From: Deltaproteobacteria bacterium
Lineage (GTDB): Bacteria; Desulfobacterota; B13-G15
DNA length: 8,365 nt
Assembly: GCA_003646705.1 (NCBI GenBank)
Contig: QMLK01000031.1
Coordinates: 1-8,365 of the forward strand
Direction: 5' to 3'
Shown here: piece by piece, positions 1 through 6,448 of the stretch
How positions within the stretch are numbered: position 1 is the first letter of the stretch
How the letters are laid out: each line of letters begins with the position of its first letter
Made by a program: the position numbers and the translations under genes
The notes under the pieces: model-generated
The model's database searches: none
What the model saw: the letters and a program-made list of their open reading frames with translations, nothing else
What the model was told of the DNA's origin: nothing

Positions 1-180
1 AAAGAGGATATCAAAGGGGTGAGCGCTTACGAGCTCATCAGGTGGTGCCGCGAACGCCTGGCCCCCTACAAGGTGCCCCAGTACATCGAGTTCAGAGACA
101 TGCTGCCCAAGTCCAAGGTGGGGAAGGTCCTCCGCCGTGAGCTCCGAGCCGAGGAGCGCAAAAAGCTGGAAAAGGGATAG
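1..180 (+). CDS. AMP-forming acyl-CoA synthetase, C-terminal fragment (5' end outside window)
   Basis: Frame 1 is open from the first base to a TAG stop at 178-180, giving the last 59 residues of a longer protein. The residues match the small C-terminal domain of the ANL superfamily (acyl-CoA synthetases, AMP-binding_C): a helix with [20 protein letters not shown], then the A10 motif [13 protein letters not shown]. Lys42 of the fragment, in the GK pair, is the lysine that in this family contacts the acyl-adenylate during the first half reaction. Such enzymes activate a carboxylic acid with ATP and load it onto CoA. The substrate pocket lies in the missing N-terminal domain, so the substrate (fatty, short-chain or aromatic acid) cannot be named. 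The short charged tail after A10 ([11 protein letters not shown]) is normal. The gene converges on another CoA ligase gene 82 bases downstream, hinting at a region devoted to acid activation. Confidence 0.85.
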   Translation, partial: KEDIKGVSAYELIRWCRERLAPYKVPQYIEFRDMLPKSKVGKVLRRELRAEERKKLEKG

Positions 181-255
181 ACGGGAGGGGACCGACCTCA
201 CAGTCCCCCCGCCTTCTGCTCACATATAAAGCCCTTAGGCGGTTGGAAAACCGTT

Positions 256-280
256 GAGGGGGCTACCTCGGAGCCCCCTC
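256..280 (-). terminator. Strong hairpin at the end of the ligase gene, possible terminator
   Basis: A perfect 9-bp inverted repeat (GAGGGGGCT at 256-264, AGCCCCCTC at 272-280) with a 7-base loop overlaps the last codons and the TAG stop (263-265) of the minus-strand ligase gene. A second small hairpin lies just beyond it (CGGTT 240-244, AACCG 249-253, 4-base loop). On the minus strand the first stem is followed by AACGGTTTTCC, so there is only a short, displaced T run, and the plus strand has none. The convergent position fits a terminator serving one or both genes. Without a proper U tract, termination strength is uncertain, and it may instead protect the 3' end of the transcript. Confidence 0.4.
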
Positions 281-1621
281 GGGCCCCTGTTCTTCGTAGA
301 GTCTCCTGATGAGGCTCGCCTTCATCTCGTGCCGCGGCAGGGTGCCCTCCTCTACGAGTTCCACCTCAGCGCGGAAGACCAGCCTCTCCCTGAGGGCTCC
401 CTCTATCTCCCTCTTGAGGCCCTCGAGGTTGGTGACACCCCTAGTGTACTCCACCTGGATCCTCACCGGGGGATCGACCTTGGGGCCGGGCTTATCCAGC
501 AGGATCACCATTTCGCCGGTGGTACGGGGCCTGAAGGACATCACCACGTCCTTGACGGCCGAGGGGAAGACGTTCACCCCTAGGACGATGAGCATGTCGT
601 CGGTCCGTCCGAGGCACCTCACCCTGAAGCCGGTCCTTCCGCACTCGCAAGGGGAGGTCCAGACCACCACCCTGTCGTGGGTGCGAAACCTGACCAAGGG
701 GCAACACTCCCTGTCTATCAGGGTGTAGACGAGCTCCCCCTCTGCCCCGTCCCGCATCTCGAGGACCTCCCCCGTGTCCGGGTCTATGAGCTCACAGACG
801 ATGAACTCCTGGGCGCAGAAGTGCATCCCCTGCTGATAGGGGCACTCGCCGAAGATGATGGGGGCTGCATCGGAGTTGCCGAGCCCTTCGGTGACCCTGC
901 ACTGATAGTCCTCCTGCAGCTTCCTCCTGATAGAGGGTATCTCACCGCCCGGCTCCGCCCCCACCACCAATTTCCTGAAACCGAGCTCAGAGGGCTCCAT
1001 CTTGTACCTGGAGCGGACGTACTCCGCCAGGTAAAGGGCATAAGAGGGGGTGCAGTGGAGCGCGTTGGCGCCCAACCGTTTGGCGGTCATCACCACTCGA
1101 TCGGAGGCCCCAGTCCCTATGGGGATGAAGGTCGCCCCTATGCGTTCTATGGCGTCCTTGCAGGGGAGCCCCCCCACGAAGAAGGTGAGACCGGCGGCGT
1201 GGATCACCACATCCGACCTCCTCAGGCCCTGGGTGAAGAAGGAGCGAGCGGTGATCTCGGTCCACACCCGCTGGTCGTGCTCGGTTATCCCCACGAAGGT
1301 GGGCACCCCCGTGGTGCCGGAGGAGGAATGGACCCTTATCACATCCTCCATGGGGGCAGCGGCATGGCCCCCAAGGGGCGGTTCCTCCTCCTGGCTCCTC
1401 CTGAGCTCGTCCTTTTCGGTGAAGGGGAGCTTGGGAAGGTCCCCAAGCCCCCTTATTTCCCCTCGGTCGATACCGTGTTCCTTGAACTTCCTCCGGTAAA
1501 AGGGCGATCGCTCCCACACGTAGTCGAGCTGCTTCAGGAACTTTCGCTCCTGGATCTCGCGCAGCTCCTCCGGGGATATCGTCTCTATCGGGTTGAGGTA
1601 TTCCCCATTTTCGGCCATCAT
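263..1621 (-). CDS. Phenylacetate--CoA ligase family protein (PaaK-like)
   Basis: A 452-residue AMP-forming CoA ligase of the PaaK family, close to the usual 430-450. Enzymes of this family join an aryl or arylacetic acid to CoA through an acyl-adenylate in the cytoplasm. Visible marks are the early WERSPFYRRKF block typical of the family, the nucleotide loop SSSGTTGVPT at about 99-108, the GMHFCAQEFIVCELIDP segment (265-281), LVRFRTHDRV (309-318), the hinge block GRTDDMLIVLGVNVFPS (338-354), and a C-terminal LPRHEMKASLIRR (428-440) whose Lys434 sits where the catalytic lysine is expected. A CECGRTGFRVRC cluster (325-336) could be a metal site. The ATG start shares ATGA with the TGA of the upstream receptor gene, so translation is probably coupled; ATG at 1618 is an alternative two codons long in sequence terms (MM). 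The gene is last in the operon. The receptor upstream suggests it activates an imported acid, but the substrate is not known. Family assignment is firm; phenylacetate as substrate is not. Confidence 0.88.
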   Translation of the reverse strand: MMAENGEYLNPIETISPEELREIQERKFLKQLDYVWERSPFYRRKFKEHGIDRGEIRGLGDLPKLPFTEKDELRRSQEEEPPLGGHAAAPMEDVIRVHSSSGTTGVPTFVGITEHDQRVWTEITARSFFTQGLRRSDVVIHAAGLTFFVGGLPCKDAIERIGATFIPIGTGASDRVVMTAKRLGANALHCTPSYALYLAEYVRSRYKMEPSELGFRKLVVGAEPGGEIPSIRRKLQEDYQCRVTEGLGNSDAAPIIFGECPYQQGMHFCAQEFIVCELIDPDTGEVLEMRDGAEGELVYTLIDRECCPLVRFRTHDRVVVWTSPCECGRTGFRVRCLGRTDDMLIVLGVNVFPSAVKDVVMSFRPRTTGEMVILLDKPGPKVDPPVRIQVEYTRGVTNLEGLKREIEGALRERLVFRAEVELVEEGTLPRHEMKASLIRRLYEEQGPEGAPR

Positions 1622-2628
1622 CTGTGTCTCTTCAGGTAGTCGAGGCAGAACTCAAGCGCCTCTCTGGCGGGCAAGCCCTGGGTCTCCTTCTCTTTGACGT
1701 ACTCCTCGAGGATGGGCTGAAGCCGCCCCCTCCACCTGTCGTCCTCCTCCCGGGAGAGCTCGATGACCTTGCCCCCCTTCTTGAGGAAGGCCCTCCTTCC
1801 CTCCTCCTCCAGCTCATCCCACACCCTGCCTGACTTCTCCGCCCACTCCCTGTTGACCTCCTCTATCACGTCCTTGACGTCCTGGGGCAGGGCCTCCCAG
1901 GTCCCCCTGTTCATGACCACGTAGGCCACGTTCAGATAGGCCGCGCTGAACAGGGTGCCGTAATTGACCACATCCAACAGCTTGAAGCCCTTCAAGGGCT
2001 CAAAGGGGCACACGATCCCCTCCGCGATCCCCTTCCTGATGGCGTCGTAGGCGTCCGACATGGGCATGGCCACAGGTACCCCTCCTAAGGCCTTGACCAC
2101 CTTCGCGCTGGTGCCGGTGGAGCGTATCTTGAGGCCCCTCAACCCCTCGAGGTCGCGGACGGGCCTCTTGGTGAAGAGACGATGGGGAGGGGAGGTGAGG
2201 AGGTAAAGCAGCTTCACATCGTCGAACTCCTTGGGCTTGAACCTTTCGTAATATGCATTGGCGAGCTTCGTGCCGATCAGGGCACTCCAATACCCCAAGG
2301 GGAGGTCGATGACCTCCGTCAAGGGGAATCGCCCCCGGGTATAGGCACAGAAGCTCAGGCCGATGTCGGCCACACCCTTCACGACGCTGTCGTAGGTCTG
2401 GGTCGGCCGTGTGAGGGCCCCTCCTGGGAAGTAGTTGATCTTCACCTTCCCCCCTGTCCGCCTCTCCACCTCCCTGCACCAGCCCTCAGACAGGAGGCTG
2501 ACCTTGTGAAGGGGCGGGAAGAAATTGGAATAGGTGAGCACTATCTTGGCCCCGGCGTGAACTCGGGGGGCCAGGAGGGCCAGCGCCAAGATACAAAGCA
2601 AAGCTAAGGTCACCTTTTTGGCAGACAT
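1618..2628 (-). CDS. TRAP transporter solute-binding protein, DctP family (orphan receptor)
   Basis: A 336-residue periplasmic substrate receptor of tripartite ATP-independent (TRAP) transporters, which bind organic acids and hand them to a sodium-driven membrane permease. The N-terminus is a clear Sec signal peptide: MSAKK, a Leu/Ala-rich core, and a likely cleavage after VHA (residue 25). The mature part has the DctP layout: W50..E54 of lobe 1, FPGGAL (67-72), VVKGVADIG (82-90), the signature GLKIRSTGTSAKVVKALGG (165-183) with Arg169 where the family binds the ligand carboxylate, MPMSDAYDAIRKG (188-200), and YVVMNRGTWEALPQDVK (236-252). Length is normal for the family. A strong ribosome site lies 8 bases before the ATG. 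Unusually, neither DctQ nor DctM membrane subunits are adjacent; the neighbours are an XRE-cupin regulator 18 bases upstream and a PaaK-like ligase overlapped by 4 bases downstream. An aromatic or other organic acid ligand is an inference from that ligase. Confidence 0.87.
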   Translation of the reverse strand: MSAKKVTLALLCILALALLAPRVHAGAKIVLTYSNFFPPLHKVSLLSEGWCREVERRTGGKVKINYFPGGALTRPTQTYDSVVKGVADIGLSFCAYTRGRFPLTEVIDLPLGYWSALIGTKLANAYYERFKPKEFDDVKLLYLLTSPPHRLFTKRPVRDLEGLRGLKIRSTGTSAKVVKALGGVPVAMPMSDAYDAIRKGIAEGIVCPFEPLKGFKLLDVVNYGTLFSAAYLNVAYVVMNRGTWEALPQDVKDVIEEVNREWAEKSGRVWDELEEEGRRAFLKKGGKVIELSREEDDRWRGRLQPILEEYVKEKETQGLPAREALEFCLDYLKRHR

Positions 2629-2636
2629 CCCTTTTT

Positions 2637-2644
2637 CCTCCTTT
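2637..2644 (-). promoter_or_regulatory. Ribosome binding site of the TRAP receptor gene
   Basis: On the minus strand AAAGGAGG lies 8 bases before the ATG at 2628-2626, a near-perfect match to the anti-Shine-Dalgarno sequence at good spacing. It begins 2 bases after the TGA stop of the regulator gene. It is the strongest such site in the window and suggests the receptor is made in large amount, as usual for binding proteins, although it sits second in the operon. Confidence 0.8.
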
Positions 2645-2646
2645 CT

Positions 2647-3216
2647 TCATTTTCTCTTGTAGGAGTACATCACCGCCAAAAGCTTCGCCCTCTTGGGACC
2701 CAGGCTCCTGCCGGTGTGAGGTACCTCGGAATCGAAGTAAACGCAATCGCCCTCCTCCATGATGTACCTCTGATCGCCGTAGATGAATTCGTGGGTCCCC
2801 TCAAGCACGTAGAGGAACTCCTCCCCTTCGTGCTGAAAGACCGCGGTCTCCTCAAAGGCCGGCGTGATTATGTAGGGCTCCATGTTCTTCCCCGGCTTCG
2901 CGTGGGCGAGGGCCTCGTATTGATAACCGTAGAGGGACCCCTTCGTGGTGACGACCTTCCTCTGGTCCTTCCTCACGAGGACCAGCTTCACGTCCTCCTC
3001 GAGGTCCTCCGCCTCCTCCATCAACAGGAAGGTCACATCGACCCCCAAGGCCATGGCGATCCTGTTCAGGGTGGAAAAGGGAGGGGCCTTGCCCGAGCGC
3101 TCTATCTTCGAAAGATATCCCTTGGTGAGGCCCGTCAGCTTGGCCAGCTCCTCCAAGGTGATCCCCTTGGCGCGGCGGACTACCCTTATGTTCCTCACGA
3201 TCCTGGCCTCGTCCAT
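2647..3216 (-). CDS. XRE-family transcriptional regulator with C-terminal cupin sensor domain
   Basis: A 189-residue DNA-binding regulator when started at ATG 3216-3214. Residues about 8-65 form an HTH_3/XRE helix-turn-helix (RRAKGITLEELAKLTGL, then TKGYLSKIERSGKAPPFSTL, then IAMALGVDVTFLL). Residues about 100-186 form a cupin_2 barrel, with motif 1 around FQHEGEEFLYVLEG (127-140) and motif 2 GDCVYFDSEVPH (156-167); His129, Glu133 and His167 are candidate metal or ligand contacts. Proteins of this design (SutR/PuuR type) usually bind a small metabolite and control the adjacent catabolic genes. The frame stays open to a TTG at 3252, adding 12 residues, but that TTG belongs to a TTGACA -35 box and has no ribosome site, and the extra residues are not helix-turn-helix sequence. 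First gene of the operon with the receptor and ligase. Its likely operator is the inverted repeat at 3279-3295. The ligand is unknown. Confidence 0.87.
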   Translation of the reverse strand: MDEARIVRNIRVVRRAKGITLEELAKLTGLTKGYLSKIERSGKAPPFSTLNRIAMALGVDVTFLLMEEAEDLEEDVKLVLVRKDQRKVVTTKGSLYGYQYEALAHAKPGKNMEPYIITPAFEETAVFQHEGEEFLYVLEGTHEFIYGDQRYIMEEGDCVYFDSEVPHTGRSLGPKRAKLLAVMYSYKRK

Positions 3217-3223
3217 GCTCCCC

Positions 3224-3252
3224 TTTGTATCCTGAAAGGAAACATATGTCAA
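3224..3252 (-). promoter_or_regulatory. Sigma-70 promoter of the regulator-receptor-ligase operon
   Basis: Reading the minus strand, TTGACA (3252-3247) matches the -35 consensus in full. After exactly 17 bases comes TACAAA (3229-3224), a 4 of 6 match to TATAAT. The expected start of transcription, 7-8 bases past the -10 box, falls at 3217-3216, the A of the regulator ATG. This predicts a mRNA with no or almost no leader. AAAGGGGAG just before the ATG looks like a ribosome site but is too close (1 base) and lies largely in the promoter spacer to the start. Confidence 0.65.
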
Positions 3253-3278
3253 GCTTTGTCCGGAAATGCGAGGGGTTT

Positions 3279-3295
3279 GTTTACCAAAAGTAAAC
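3279..3295. promoter_or_regulatory. Perfect inverted repeat, probable operator of the XRE-cupin regulator
   Basis: GTTTAC (3279-3284), a 5-base CAAAA spacer, then GTAAAC (3290-3295) is a perfect 6-bp dyad of 17 bases. It is AT-rich in a GC-rich setting and lies in the only divergent gap of the window. Its centre (3287) is about 70 bases upstream of the predicted start for the regulator operon and about 54 upstream of the start predicted for selB. Dyads of this size with a short A/T spacer are usual for XRE dimers, so the adjacent regulator is the natural candidate to bind it. Its place upstream of the -35 box fits activation of the operon better than simple blocking. Which protein binds is inferred from position only. 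Confidence 0.55.
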
Positions 3296-3304
3296 CTCAG
3301 TGGC

Positions 3305-3334
3305 TTGTCAGCGATCGAGGAGCCGTGTTATCTT
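3305..3334 (+). promoter_or_regulatory. Candidate selB promoter
   Basis: TTGTCA (3305-3310, 5 of 6 to the -35 consensus) is followed after 18 bases by TATCTT (3329-3334, 4 of 6 to the -10 consensus). Transcription would begin near 3341, leaving about 5 bases before the selB ATG at 3346, so this would also be a near-leaderless mRNA. Spacing is one base longer than ideal and no independent signal supports it; a promoter further upstream is possible. Confidence 0.3.
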
Positions 3335-3345
3335 CAAAAGGCGCC

Positions 3346-5250
3346 ATGAAGCAGGTGATCCTCGGCACGGCTGGCCACATCGACCACGGAAAGACCGCCC
3401 TGGTGAAGGCCCTAACGGGCATAGACACCGATCGTCTGAAGGAGGAGAAGGAGCGGGGGATCACCATCGAGCTCGGCTTCGCCCACCTCGACCTACCTAG
3501 CGGCCGCAGGGTCGGCATCGTCGATGTGCCCGGCCACGAACGCTTCGTCAAGCACATGGTGGCAGGGGCTGCGGGGGTGGACCTGGTGGCCCTCATCATC
3601 GCCGCGGACGAGGGCGTCATGCCCCAGACCCGCGAGCACCTGGACATCTGCAGCCTCCTCGGGGTGAAGAAGGGCCTGGTGGTCATAACCAAGGTGGACC
3701 TGGTGGATGAGGAGCTGCTGGAGTTGGCAAAGGAGGAGGTCAAGGAGTTCCTCCGAGGGACCTTCCTGGAGGGCGCCCCTGTGGTGGCCGTCTCCGCCGT
3801 CACGGGCCAGGGGCTCGATGAGTTGGTCCAAGCGATCGATCGCCTGGTGGAGGAGGTCCAGGAGAAGCCCTCCGATGGCCTCTTCCGGTTGCCCATAGAC
3901 CGGGTCTTCACCATGCGGGGCTTCGGCACGGTGGTGACCGGCACCCTCATCTCGGGGGAGGTCTCCGTGGGGGATCCCGTAGAGGTGCTCCCCTCGGGCC
4001 TCAAGGGAAAGGTGCGGGGGCTCCAGGTCCACAAGGAGAAGGTCCAAAGGGCCGTAGCGGGTCAGAGGACCGCTATAAACATCTCAGGGGTGGACAAGGA
4101 TCGGATAGACCGCGGGGACGTGCTCCTTCACCCGGGCACCGTCCAGGTGACCGACCGCCTCGACGTGGAGATCTACCACCTGCCTTCTGCCCCTCGGCCC
4201 TTGAAGAACGGGGTGACCCTCAGGTTCCACATAGGCACCTCCCTCGAGATGGCCAAGGTGATCCTGCTCGGGACCAACCAGCTCGAGCCCGGAGAGCGAG
4301 GTTACGCCCAGGTGAGGCTCGAGCGGCCCGTGGTGGCCCTGCCCTACGACCGCTTCGTGCTAAGGGGCTCGGGGACCATCCAGACGTGGGGCGGAGGGGT
4401 GGTGCTGGATGCCCATCCCGAAAGGCACAAGCGCTTCAGACCGGAGGTGATCGAGCAGCTCGACCGCCTCCGGGAGAGGAACCCCACCTTCTCCATCTCC
4501 TTCCATCTACAGAAGGCGGGCCCGAGGGGGATGCCTCTCAAGGAGACGCCCGCCCGCACGGGCCTGAGGAAGGGGATCATCGAAAGGACCCTGGAGGAGA
4601 TGACAAAGGAGGGGGAGGTGGTGCTCCTCGAGGGGGGGTTGGCCTTTCACCGCCGCTTTTGCGATGAGCTCAGGGGGCTGCTCCTCGAGCAGGTCCAGGA
4701 GTTCCACCGCAAGAACCCCATGCGGCCGGGCATCTCCCGGGAGGAGCTCAAAGGGAAGCTCTCCGAGGAGGTGGACCCGAAGCTATACAGCTTCGTCCTC
4801 GAAGGGCTCATAGAGGAGGGGAAGCTGGAATCGGAGAAGGAGTTGGTGCGGATCAAAGGACATCGCATCTCCTTATCTGGGCGAGAGGCCGAGGAGGTCA
4901 AGGAGGTAGAGGAGGCCTTCCGTTCCGCAGGCCTAACCCCTCCCACCTTCAAGGAGCTGCTCGAGCGACAAGCCTTGCAACCCCAGAGGGCCCGGGAGAT
5001 CCTATCGCTGCTGGTCCATGAGGGGAAGCTGGTGAAGGTGAAGGAGGACCTCTATTTCCACCGCGAGCCCCTCGAGGGCCTGAAGGAGAAGCTTGTGGCC
5101 TTCCTCAAGGAGCGCGGCAAGATCTCCACCCAGGAGTTCAAGAACCTCACGGGGACCTCCCGCAAGTACGCCATACCTCTGGCCGAGTACTTCGACTCGG
5201 TCCGCCTCACCTTAAGGGTGGGGGATGAGAGGGTGCTGAGGGGCAAATGA
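3346..5250 (+). CDS. selB: Selenocysteine-specific elongation factor SelB
   Basis: A 634-residue translation GTPase that carries selenocysteyl-tRNA to the ribosome at UGA codons marked by a SECIS hairpin. The G domain (about 1-170) shows G1 GHIDHGKT (10-17), the switch region ERGITIELGF (36-45), G3 DVPGH (60-64), G4 TKVD (115-118; SelB proteins commonly have T in place of the N of NKxD) and a G5-type SAVTGQG (150-156). EF-Tu-like domains II and III follow, with LPIDRVFTMRGFGTVVTGTLISG-type sequence from about 182. The C-terminal half (about 370-634) holds the winged helices that bind SECIS RNA, ending in the characteristic TSRKYAIPLAEYFDS and RVGDERVLRGK. Length is normal (E. coli 614). The ATG at 3346 is chosen because MKQVILGTAGHIDHGKT matches SelB N-termini; the frame is open far upstream (to 2716) but only as antisense of the regulator. 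The ribosome site is weak (AAGG, 4 bases away). No selA, selD or tRNA-Sec gene is in the window. Confidence 0.96.
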   Translation: MKQVILGTAGHIDHGKTALVKALTGIDTDRLKEEKERGITIELGFAHLDLPSGRRVGIVDVPGHERFVKHMVAGAAGVDLVALIIAADEGVMPQTREHLDICSLLGVKKGLVVITKVDLVDEELLELAKEEVKEFLRGTFLEGAPVVAVSAVTGQGLDELVQAIDRLVEEVQEKPSDGLFRLPIDRVFTMRGFGTVVTGTLISGEVSVGDPVEVLPSGLKGKVRGLQVHKEKVQRAVAGQRTAINISGVDKDRIDRGDVLLHPGTVQVTDRLDVEIYHLPSAPRPLKNGVTLRFHIGTSLEMAKVILLGTNQLEPGERGYAQVRLERPVVALPYDRFVLRGSGTIQTWGGGVVLDAHPERHKRFRPEVIEQLDRLRERNPTFSISFHLQKAGPRGMPLKETPARTGLRKGIIERTLEEMTKEGEVVLLEGGLAFHRRFCDELRGLLLEQVQEFHRKNPMRPGISREELKGKLSEEVDPKLYSFVLEGLIEEGKLESEKELVRIKGHRISLSGREAEEVKEVEEAFRSAGLTPPTFKELLERQALQPQRAREILSLLVHEGKLVKVKEDLYFHREPLEGLKEKLVAFLKERGKISTQEFKNLTGTSRKYAIPLAEYFDSVRLTLRVGDERVLRGK

Positions 5251-5278
5251 GCTCCTGGGTTTGACGGCCTGCCCCCTC

Positions 5279-6444
5279 TCAACTTCTATAGGAGGCGTTG
5301 ATCCTCACGTAGTCGTAGGAGAGGTCGCAGGTAAAGAGGCCGAAGCTGCCCTCGCCGAGCTGAAGGTCTACCTCTATCCTGAACTCGTCCCTCCTCATCA
5401 ACTCCCTGACCTTCGCCTCGTCGAACTCCGGGGCTTGGACTCCGTCCTTGACCAGGGGCAACCCCTCGATGCGGATCTGTACCCGCGCCGGATCGATCTT
5501 CACCCCGGCATCCCCCAGGGCGACCATGAACCTGCCCCAATTGGGATCTGAGCCGAAGAGGGCGGTCTTCACCAAGGGCGAATGGGCCAAGCGGTAGGCG
5601 GCCCGCTCGGCATCCCGCCTGTTGCGGGCCCCGCGCACGACGATCTCCACCACCTTGGTGGCCCCCTCCCCGTCCCGGACTATCTCAAGGGCCAGACCCC
5701 TGGCCACCTCCTTCAGGGCCTCCCGGAGGGCCCCCATCCCCCCTTCCCCCAGGGGACCCGAGGCGCCGTTGGCCAAGAGGAACACCGTGTCGTTGGTACT
5801 CTGATCCCCGTCGACGGTGATCCTGTTGAAGCTCTCCGAGACCGCCTCCCGCAACAACCCCCTCAGCAAGGGCGGATCGATCCCCGCATCGGTCACCAGG
5901 AAGGCCAACATGGTGGCGAGGTTCGGCCGTATCATCCCTGCCCCCTTGGCGATCCCCAACACCGTGATCTCCTTGCCCCCGAAGGAGGTACTGGCCCAGC
6001 GGATCTTTGGGCGCTCGTCGGTGGTCATGATGGCACGGGCCGCCTCTTCGAACCCCTCCGGGCTCAAGGACCTCGACAACTCGGGCACCGCCGCCTCTAT
6101 CCGCTCTATGGGCAGGGGCTCCCCGATGACGCCCGTGGAAGCCACCAGGACCTCCCCCTCCGGGATCCCCAGGGTTCGGGCTACCGCTTGGGCCATACGC
6201 CTGGCGTCCTCCAAGCCCTTGGGGCCGGTGCAGGCGTTGGCGCAGCCGCTGTTGGCTATGATGGCCCTGGCCCTCCCCCGTCTGAGCTTCCTCCTGCTGT
6301 ACAGCACCGGTGCGGCCTTGACCCTGTTGGAGGTGAAGAGGCCCCACGCCGAGGCCTCAAGCTCCGAGTAGATAAGGGCCAAGTCCTCGGCCCCCTCCTT
6401 TATCCCACAGGAGATCCCTGCGGCCTTGAACCCCCGGGGAACCT

Positions 6445-6448
<4 letters not shown>
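5279..6448 (-). CDS. argJ: Glutamate N-acetyltransferase / ornithine acetyltransferase ArgJ
   Basis: A 389-residue enzyme of arginine biosynthesis that moves the acetyl group from N-acetylornithine to glutamate (cyclic pathway); some members also use acetyl-CoA, which the sequence does not decide. It is made as a precursor that cuts itself into alpha and beta chains before the Thr of an ATML motif, here A178-T179, inside [16 protein letters not shown] (168-183). Thr179 becomes the N-terminal nucleophile of the beta chain. Other family marks are [11 protein letters not shown] (38-48), [11 protein letters not shown] (65-75), the oxyanion-hole STGVIG (104-109), [10 protein letters not shown] (211-220), SDPNWGR, and the C-terminal [15 protein letters not shown]. 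Length is normal. The ATG overlaps the secA TGA as ATGA, with no good ribosome site before it, so argJ translation probably depends on ribosomes finishing secA. It converges on selB with 28 bases between the stops; these contain only an imperfect GC-rich inverted repeat and no clear terminator. Confidence 0.96.

Noticed and set aside
677..1639. Plus-strand open frame of 320 codons opposite the ligase gene
   Set aside because: It is antisense to a clearly conserved enzyme, has low-complexity Gly/Pro/Leu-rich composition, no recognisable domain and no ribosome site. Long antisense frames are expected in GC-rich genes.
3217..3252. TTG start at 3252 for the regulator
   Set aside because: The TTG is the first triplet of a perfect -35 box, has no ribosome site before it, and adds 12 residues not typical of the family. 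ATG 3216 is preferred.
2716..3345. A 210-codon N-terminal extension of selB, since the frame stays open upstream
   Set aside because: The extension is antisense to the XRE-cupin gene and crosses its promoter; SelB proteins begin right at the GTAGHIDHGKT block, which starts 6 residues after the ATG at 3346.
5238..5278. Imperfect inverted repeat (GAGGGGCA with TGCCCCCTC) between selB and argJ as a two-way terminator
   Set aside because: The stem has a bulge, a loop of about 24 bases and no T run on either side. The position is right but the structure is too weak to list.
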